From CAZEER01 sp964511215 (GTDB taxonomy: Bacteria; Fidelibacterota; Marinisomatia; Marinisomatales; UBA1611): 23,268 nt of DNA. Below, piece by piece: positions 16,960-22,351 of this stretch. The stretch covers positions 1 through 23,268 of the forward strand of contig CAZEER010000036.1 in assembly GCA_964511215.1 (NCBI GenBank), given 5' to 3'. Made by a program: the position numbers and the translations under genes. The stretch's first letter is position 1. Each line of letters starts with the position of its first letter. Under the pieces are notes generated by a model. It was not told the origin of the DNA. It saw only the letters and a list, made by a program, of their open reading frames with translations, and did no database searches.

Positions 16960-16962
16960 TGA

Positions 16963-17406
16963 TTAAATTTTTGGTTTATGGAAAACAATGAACTCTATTA
17001 GTATAAACGATACAATAGCTGCCAACCCTAACGATAAGACATTAGCATACAAAGGATTAAAATGTATTATCTCTACTAAAATTGAAAGAGCAATTTGATT
17101 AGAAACTAAACCTAATAATTGTGCAATAATATATCTGAATATATATCTTTTTCCTTTGATTATTTTTTTTGAAAATGTCCAGTTTTTATTTAATAAGTAA
17201 CCGCCCAATAAACCAATTGTATAGCCAACTATGGCAGAATAAAAATAGTAGATTCCTAAAAACTTATACAAATAAAAGAATATTAGATAATTAAAAACTG
17301 TAGATACGCCCCCAGTAACACAAAACTTTAGAAGCCTTTGGTTTAATTCATAACCAATAAGAGTTTTTAATTTAATTCTGATTTTTGAGGTAATTCTCGA
17401 CTTCAC
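16963..17406 (-). CDS. GtrA-family membrane protein (lipid-linked sugar flippase-like)
   Basis: This 147-residue protein has four membrane helices (about 27-48, 55-73, 91-112 and 119-142). It shows the family signatures: FCVTGGVSTVFNY before helix 1 and NKNWTF after helix 2 (73-78). GtrA proteins are thought to flip polyprenyl-phosphate sugars or help recruit the glycosyltransferase; Rv3789, the GtrA-like protein beside mycobacterial dprE1/dprE2, is the closest contextual parallel. The start is GTG at 17406, overlapping the nucleotidyltransferase gene by 35 bases; no downstream ATG would preserve helix 1. A second GtrA domain is encoded in the fusion gene at 20155, so the operon has two. Confidence 0.88.
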   Translation of the reverse strand: MKSRITSKIRIKLKTLIGYELNQRLLKFCVTGGVSTVFNYLIFFYLYKFLGIYYFYSAIVGYTIGLLGGYLLNKNWTFSKKIIKGKRYIFRYIIAQLLGLVSNQIALSILVEIIHFNPLYANVLSLGLAAIVSFILIEFIVFHKPKI

Positions 17407-18115
17407 TAGGAGTCCCCCAACAGATATAGCTTTTTATTTCAAATGATTTGATATTTAAACCCTTCTGTATACAATTATCAATCAGTATATCAATATAAAA
17501 TTCATTGTTTATACGTAGATCTTTTTTAATAATATTTTCCGCAGATTGGAAAAAGTATTTAGCTTTTTGAAAGCTAAAAGTCCCGCTAATTGCATAATCA
17601 TTCATAGGGTTACTGCTCAGAGGATTTTTACAAGAGATTGATTTTGCAAGTCCTTTATCATTTACATTCACCCAACCATACATAGAAGGGTCCTCTATTA
17701 CTGCAGGATTATTTCTGAAAGTCCACACTAATGCATCATAATCTTTTATTTCATTGTGAAAATTCTCTTTAGCGTAATTCATATCATTATCACAAGCGCC
17801 AATAGTTAGTTGATCATCATTATTTATGTAGTCTTTTGCTAAAAGGCAGGTGTTTACTTGCCCATCAGTCAAATCATCAACCGATAAAACAATCGCAGTA
17901 GGAAAATAATCATTTAAGATATTTTGAATATTAAATTTAATTATATGTTGTTTTCGGCAAATAAATATCCAGAGATCTGCTTCCGGAAGACTATTGGCTG
18001 CTCTTATAACCATGGGTATTCCATTTATTTTAATTAATGGTTTGGGTGTTGAATAACCTGCATTAACAAATCTTTGGCCAGCCCCGGCCAATGGAATTAA
18101 ATTAACTTTTTTCAT
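17372..18115 (-). CDS. Sugar-phosphate nucleotidyltransferase (NTP_transferase fold)
   Basis: This is a 247-residue Rossmann-like nucleotidyltransferase. The N-terminal signature is clear: LIPLAGAGQRF (6-16) for the nucleotide phosphates, then STPKPLIKI (22-30), with Lys25 as the usual catalytic lysine. GACDND around residue 107 probably supplies the metal-binding Asp, and YGWVNVND around 165 sits in the sugar-binding part. It should make an NDP-activated sugar, sugar alcohol or related phosphate from an NTP. Which base and which sugar cannot be told; the compact size without a C-terminal left-handed helix speaks against RmlA/GlmU enzymes. Given the AraD and RPE-like genes upstream, a pentose or pentitol phosphate is a reasonable guess. 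The ATG overlaps the previous gene by 14 bases. Confidence 0.82.
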   Translation of the reverse strand: MKKVNLIPLAGAGQRFVNAGYSTPKPLIKINGIPMVIRAANSLPEADLWIFICRKQHIIKFNIQNILNDYFPTAIVLSVDDLTDGQVNTCLLAKDYINNDDQLTIGACDNDMNYAKENFHNEIKDYDALVWTFRNNPAVIEDPSMYGWVNVNDKGLAKSISCKNPLSSNPMNDYAISGTFSFQKAKYFFQSAENIIKKDLRINNEFYIDILIDNCIQKGLNIKSFEIKSYICWGTPSEVENYLKNQN

Positions 18116-18710
18116 TAAGAAAAAATGTTTTCAATTTTGTATGGTTATTATTATTAATATGCCAAACAGATAATTTATTTGCAATACATTTAAAATTAGG
18201 TTTGAGTAATAAAAAATCATTTATTATTGGATGATCTTTTTTAGTATGCAAAGAAGATATAGAAAAATGTGGAATCCAATGTCCGCCTACAAATGGAGAA
18301 CCATATTTCTTTTGACTTGATAAAAATGGTTCATCAAGTTTGTGTTTATTAATAGAATTATCTTTATCTTCTGTATAAACTGATAATTTTTCTGCTATTA
18401 TTTTTTGTAATGTTTTTAGTGCTTTGTTATTTTTAATCCCAAAATATATTGTATGACCTCCAGTTAACATATCATTCCAAAATACACCGGTTGTATTAAT
18501 TAATAATTCGATTGGATTCAAATTTTTAGATATTTCTGAAATTGTATTGAGTGCTTTCTTCTCATTTTGTATTTCAAGATTAATTAATGTCAAATGAGGC
18601 GGATCTAAAACATATGGTTGATCATTTAATTCTGATTGAACTCTTTTTTTCCAACGATGAATTTCTAATCCAAAATTTTTAGACGGTTGAATAAATACTG
18701 CAATACTCAA
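18102..18710 (-). CDS. 2H phosphoesterase (LigT/2'-5' RNA ligase-like)
   Basis: This is a 202-residue protein with the paired motifs His39-Leu-Thr41 (PPHLTLINL) and His148-Phe-Ser150 (WIPHFSISSL). It belongs to the same superfamily as the gene at 12872 but to another branch, with a longer insertion between the motifs (about 107 residues against 74). Family members hydrolyse or form 2',3'- or 1,2-cyclic phosphates and 2'-5' bonds. Context, directly after a nucleotidyltransferase-phosphatase fusion and before a sugar nucleotidyltransferase, argues for a small-molecule phosphoester and against RNA. The TTG start shares four bases with the upstream stop (TTGA), a coupled junction. Confidence 0.78.
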   Translation of the reverse strand: MSIAVFIQPSKNFGLEIHRWKKRVQSELNDQPYVLDPPHLTLINLEIQNEKKALNTISEISKNLNPIELLINTTGVFWNDMLTGGHTIYFGIKNNKALKTLQKIIAEKLSVYTEDKDNSINKHKLDEPFLSSQKKYGSPFVGGHWIPHFSISSLHTKKDHPIINDFLLLKPNFKCIANKLSVWHINNNNHTKLKTFFLNEKS

Positions 18711-20158
18711 AATTTGTAGTTTTTTAATAAAGTTGCTAAATAATTTCTGGGAATATCAGGAAAATATTCTTTTTTATAATATAAGTAATCTAATACTTTT
18801 CCATGCTCGATATTAATCTTGTGCCAATTATGTATTTTTAAATCAAAAGAATGACCAATCATACAACGCAAAATGCCATTATGGGTGATTATACATACAG
18901 ACCTATAGTTGTTATTACTTAGATCCTTTTTTAAATCATTTAAGAATGATGTTAGTCGATTAAAAACATTTATAGTATTTTCCCCACTAGGGAATTTTGG
19001 ATCTTTATTTTTTGACCATTCCTCTATCATGTAAGGAAACTTTTCTTTTAATTCATTATATGATAAACCTTCTGCTTGACCATAATTAAACTCGGATAAG
19101 CGATCATCAATGATAATGTCATTAATATTGCAGAGTATTTTTGCTGTATCAATACATCTACGCATAGGGCTTGAATATATTTTATCAACATCCATTTTTT
19201 CAGAATTTTGAATGTTCCTTTTTATAATATCTGGATCACGTCCTTGACCTAAGAATGTTTTATTATTTAATTTAGTTTTATAATGTCGTAGAAATTTTAT
19301 TTTAATTGAATTATTCCATTCATTATCAATATTATTTTGAAACTCCTTTAAAAATTCTAATGTCCAGTTTTTGGTGTATTGAGGGAACTGATCTGTTCTG
19401 CGATTTTTGATCTTATAGATTGAATGAAATTTTTCAGCATACCAAGTGCCATTTTTTGGAATTAACCTCTTGATTTCTCTCATAATACTGTGATGTTTGT
19501 ATATCTTATTTTTTTTATTTAATAATTTTAAATAATTGGCTGTCAGATATTTTACTATATGATAAGAATATTCACCGACATGGCGTTCATCCAATTCTTT
19601 TTTAAGTATTTTTTCATAAACTTTGCCATTCTTAAATGAATATTCACGATAGCTTACTATATTATTATTTAAATCATTGATATAATTTTTTAGACTTCTC
19701 CGTGCTTCTTTGAAGTCTCGATATTGAAGAATGCCGACTGGGAAAACTTTTTTTAAACTTAACCCGATTCTATCCTTACTCCTTTCCCAATCAAAACATG
19801 TAAATGGGCTATTTAAGGTATGGCGTTTGTGCCTGCCTATATCATATATCATTAAATGAACCACCACTAGATTTCGTTTATCATATTTTAAAGGACCAAA
19901 AGTTGAATTAATTAAAAGTTCATGGTCCAATATTCCACATTTTTCAAGGTTAATATTTTGAACTTTATTAATACATTTATTAAATAAGTTTTTATTTAGT
20001 GATTTACAAACAACAACAACATCTATATCACTTATCCCGGATAAGTCTTTTCGATCAATAAATGAACCGACAAATGTAATTGAAATAATTTCATCAATTT
20101 TTTCAAGTGATTCAAATATTGTTTTTTTTAATTTTGCTTTGATTTTAATGATATTCAA
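18707..20158 (-). CDS. Nucleotidyltransferase fused to a histidine phosphatase
   Basis: This 483-residue protein has two clear domains. Residues 1-110 form a minimal nucleotidyltransferase (pol-beta fold): Gly31-Ser32 in TFVGSF, then SDIDVVVV with Asp44 and Asp46. Residues about 140-275 are helical and charged without a motif I know. Residues 285-470 are a phosphoglycerate-mutase-type histidine phosphatase: Arg291-His292 (LRHYKT; the usual Gly of RHG is Tyr), SSPMRR with Arg333/Arg334, acid Glu356 in SEFNYGQAEG, and His426 in THNG. One half would transfer a nucleotide or nucleotidyl-like group and the other remove a phosphate. The substrate is unknown, and the operon suggests sugar phosphates. 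The TTG start overlaps the upstream TGA (TTGA). Confidence 0.82.
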   Translation of the reverse strand: MNIIKIKAKLKKTIFESLEKIDEIISITFVGSFIDRKDLSGISDIDVVVVCKSLNKNLFNKCINKVQNINLEKCGILDHELLINSTFGPLKYDKRNLVVVHLMIYDIGRHKRHTLNSPFTCFDWERSKDRIGLSLKKVFPVGILQYRDFKEARRSLKNYINDLNNNIVSYREYSFKNGKVYEKILKKELDERHVGEYSYHIVKYLTANYLKLLNKKNKIYKHHSIMREIKRLIPKNGTWYAEKFHSIYKIKNRRTDQFPQYTKNWTLEFLKEFQNNIDNEWNNSIKIKFLRHYKTKLNNKTFLGQGRDPDIIKRNIQNSEKMDVDKIYSSPMRRCIDTAKILCNINDIIIDDRLSEFNYGQAEGLSYNELKEKFPYMIEEWSKNKDPKFPSGENTINVFNRLTSFLNDLKKDLSNNNYRSVCIITHNGILRCMIGHSFDLKIHNWHKINIEHGKVLDYLYYKKEYFPDIPRNYLATLLKNYKF

Positions 20159-21228
20159 AGAGAGCCATATCTTGATGCCGTTTGTAAACGCATAATCTGT
20201 TTTTTGGGATCTGCATTATTTAAGATTGATGACCCAGACACAATATTCTCAGATTGTAATGAGTTGACAATATCTTCATTTACCCCGCCATCAATACAAA
20301 GAGAAAACTTATTCCTAAATGAAAGCTTATTAATTAATCTAATTTTTTCTAGAGCATCAATTTCAAACTTTTGACCTGAAACACCTAGGTGCTTAATTGT
20401 TAGTAATAATACTTCATCAGATAATTTTAATAATGGTTCGACTTCGTGCAGTTTAGTTGATAAAGATAATGCAATCCCAAATTTTTTCCCTGCTTGTTTT
20501 ATTTCATAATATAAATTGTTAATGCTTTCCTCACACTCAGCATGGACAAATATGACATCTGAGTATGGTAATATTTCATTAATATAAAGTGAGGGTGTCT
20601 TAGACATGATATGAATATGTATTTGTTTATTTGGCCAATAGGCTTTGATAGTCTCTAATCTATACGTCTTTATTTTATCAGCGGTCTGGTTCATTGTTTT
20701 GTCAACAATATCAACATGTACAAAATCTAAATAATATCCAATATTTCTATAGATTTTTTTTACATTTTCTACTCCATTTGCATAAATGGCAACTCCAACC
20801 TTTTTTCTATCTCGGAATGAAAATTTTCGGTGTAACAGATAACCAAGCATAAACATTGATCCAGAGATAACAATTCGTCCTTGTTCATAAGTCCAGCCTA
20901 GATCAGTAATATTTTGAGCTACAGTCAGCTGAATTAAACTTGAAAACAAAGATATTAAAACAAAATATATAAAAGCTTGATTTCTTTTTTCTTTTGGAAT
21001 TTTAAAATTGAAAAAAACATTTCCAAAAAATGCAAATATGATTCCACTTAGAAGTGAGATAGTAATAGAAAAATAGATATTTAATCCTAAATCAACCAAT
21101 TGAGTTTGTAGAAATAACTCAAGGACAATAGAAATAAACCCTATTATTATATAATTGATTAAAAATCTAAGTCTATAAATAATGCCATGAAGAATACTTA
21201 CAAGTTCTGGATTTAAAACATTAATCAT
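20155..21228 (-). CDS. GtrA membrane domain fused to ribulose-phosphate 3-epimerase-like domain
   Basis: This is a 357-residue fusion. Residues about 20-138 form four membrane helices with the GtrA layout, ending LLHRKFSFR. Residues 144-350 are a TIM barrel of the ribulose-phosphate 3-epimerase family. His171 and Asp173 are in FVHVDIVD, His206 in IHIM and Asp313 in CIDGGV, which correspond to the metal and acid/base residues of RPE. SGQKF (284-288) stands where RPE has GGQ-F, and VSGSSIL near 330 matches the phosphate-binding GSAIF. The phosphate loop PGFGG has changed to LGVSG and VMDG to IVDK, so the substrate may be modified. RPE interconverts ribulose-5-P and xylulose-5-P. Tethering such a domain to a flippase-like domain suggests handling of a membrane-linked pentose or substrate channelling. 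The ATG overlaps the AraD stop (ATGA). Confidence 0.85.
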   Translation of the reverse strand: MINVLNPELVSILHGIIYRLRFLINYIIIGFISIVLELFLQTQLVDLGLNIYFSITISLLSGIIFAFFGNVFFNFKIPKEKRNQAFIYFVLISLFSSLIQLTVAQNITDLGWTYEQGRIVISGSMFMLGYLLHRKFSFRDRKKVGVAIYANGVENVKKIYRNIGYYLDFVHVDIVDKTMNQTADKIKTYRLETIKAYWPNKQIHIHIMSKTPSLYINEILPYSDVIFVHAECEESINNLYYEIKQAGKKFGIALSLSTKLHEVEPLLKLSDEVLLLTIKHLGVSGQKFEIDALEKIRLINKLSFRNKFSLCIDGGVNEDIVNSLQSENIVSGSSILNNADPKKQIMRLQTASRYGSL

Positions 21229-21917
21229 TTATTATTTTGCCCATAATACGAACTCGTGCCATGTTTTCTTTTATAATGTTTTTTTCTTAACATTTCAGGA
21301 ATTGATTCTGCATTAGGGTTAATGGTTAGAGTCAGCCATGCCATTTCAGCAATTTTTTCCAATATATTTGCATTTTTTACAGCATCTTCAACGGTTAATC
21401 CCCAAGAGAAAGGAGCATGTTTCCAAACTAAAATTCCAGGTAGCTCTAGAGGATTCATACCTTGATCTTCGATTTTTTCTATAATTACTTTGCCAGTATT
21501 TTGTTCATATTTCCCACTAATTTCTTCTATTGTCATCTCTCTTGTTATGGGAATTTCGTCATCCCAATAATCTGCATGCGTGGTCCCTAAGCAAGGTATA
21601 GGTTTTCCTGCCTGAGCCCATGCCGTAGCATATTTAGAATGGACATGACAGATTCCACCAATCTCAGGGTAATTATTATAAATTGCTATATGAGTAGGGG
21701 TATCAGAAGATGGATTATACTTACCAATTGGCAATGATGTTCTCAGATCGACTTTTACGATGTTATTTTCAGACAAACGAGATATTTCAACACCACTTGG
21801 TTTAATCAAGCAATGATTACCATTACGGCTACTTACATTACCAAAGGTTTCAAAAGCAAGGCCAAGATTATGAATATCTCTATTGGCTTGATAGACAATA
21901 TTTTTTGTTAAATCCAT
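21225..21917 (-). CDS. araD: L-ribulose-5-phosphate 4-epimerase
   Basis: AraD is a zinc enzyme of the class II aldolase fold that interconverts L-ribulose-5-P and D-xylulose-5-P. The 230 residues match the E. coli enzyme (231) in length and order of motifs: GNVSSR (26-31), KPSGV (39-43), SSDTPTH (70-76), CHVHS with zinc ligands His91 and His93, TTHADY (112-117), Asp120, third zinc ligand His167 in KHAPFSWG (Ala where Gly is usual), and the C-terminal HYKRKHGTSSYYGQ carrying the catalytic Tyr. All catalytic residues are present, so it should be active. It is the first gene of the operon and overlaps the RPE-fusion gene by four bases. No arabinose kinase or isomerase (AraB, AraA) is adjacent, so a catabolic araBAD operon is not indicated. 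Confidence 0.93.
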   Translation of the reverse strand: MDLTKNIVYQANRDIHNLGLAFETFGNVSSRNGNHCLIKPSGVEISRLSENNIVKVDLRTSLPIGKYNPSSDTPTHIAIYNNYPEIGGICHVHSKYATAWAQAGKPIPCLGTTHADYWDDEIPITREMTIEEISGKYEQNTGKVIIEKIEDQGMNPLELPGILVWKHAPFSWGLTVEDAVKNANILEKIAEMAWLTLTINPNAESIPEMLRKKHYKRKHGTSSYYGQNNK

Positions 21918-22093
21918 TTTAATTCTTATGATTAATTATAGTTTTGATTGTTATTTCAAAAATAGCTTATTAATTCTATTTACCTAAATTAAAATCTTTT
22001 ATAATTAAAAACAGTTAATTGCATTACTCCAGATTAGGTGCAATTTTTTTCAAGGCTATATTATAGAGCGTTAATATTGTATAAGTTGTTTAG
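21918..22093 (-). promoter_or_regulatory. Leader/promoter region of the glycan operon
   Basis: This 176-base AT-rich spacer is the only sizeable gap upstream of the 13-gene operon, so its promoter most likely lies here. On the minus strand a -10-like CTATAATATAG lies near 22061-22071, but no convincing -35 pairs with it. A 7-bp inverted repeat (AATTGCA at 22017-22023, TGCAATT at 22039-22045) sits downstream of that box. It could be an operator or a 5' leader hairpin. There is no Shine-Dalgarno sequence before the araD ATG. Confidence 0.35.
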
Positions 22094-22276
22094 TCATTGT
22101 TTGAGTTTTAGTTTTAACATTTTCCGAAAATTATCATCTACAGTAAAGTAGTAACCTCTTTCTTCATGAACACTTACTCCAGAACTATGAAAATCTTTGA
22201 TATGTTTTTGAAATGTTTTTGCATCAACATTAACATCATTTCCTCTATCGTCTTGGATAGTGATTTTATATCTCAT
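22094..22276 (-). CDS. Small basic hypothetical protein (60 residues)
   Basis: This is a short, highly charged protein beginning MRYKITIQDD and ending KLKLKQ. Predicted features are two beta strands at the start, a helix around KTFQKHIKDF, two more strands (VSVHEERGYYFTV), then a basic tail. The pattern looks like a real compact domain, and the codon pattern matches the neighbours. No family is recognised. An AGG lies 11-13 bases upstream of the ATG. It sits between the hydrolase gene and the glycan operon and might be a small regulator, but nothing proves that. Confidence 0.5.
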   Translation of the reverse strand: MRYKITIQDDRGNDVNVDAKTFQKHIKDFHSSGVSVHEERGYYFTVDDNFRKMLKLKLKQ

Positions 22277-22304
22277 ATTTCAAACCTACTCACCACCATA
22301 TAAA

Positions 22305-22333
22305 CAAAAAACTCCACGAATGTGTGTGGTTTA
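22305..22333 (-). terminator. Possible rho-independent terminator after the hydrolase gene
   Basis: Minus strand: CCAC (22329-22326), an 8-base loop, GTGG (22317-22314), then AG and a run of T (22311-22306). It lies about 22 bases beyond the stop codon of the hydrolase gene at 22352. The 4-bp stem can be lengthened by AAA/TTT if a two-base bulge is allowed. Position and T run are right, but the stem is short. Confidence 0.4.
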
Positions 22334-22351
22334 TCTTAGTTTATTAGATTG

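Noticed and set aside
21225..21917. Fuculose-phosphate aldolase as an alternative to AraD
   Set aside because: The C-terminal KHG...YYGQ motif, the Asp120/Tyr pair and the 230-residue length match AraD specifically.
22017..22050. Hairpin followed by seven T on the plus strand, terminator-like
   Set aside because: No plus-strand gene lies upstream to terminate; the T run is on the wrong side for the minus-strand genes. It is noted only as a possible operator or leader hairpin.
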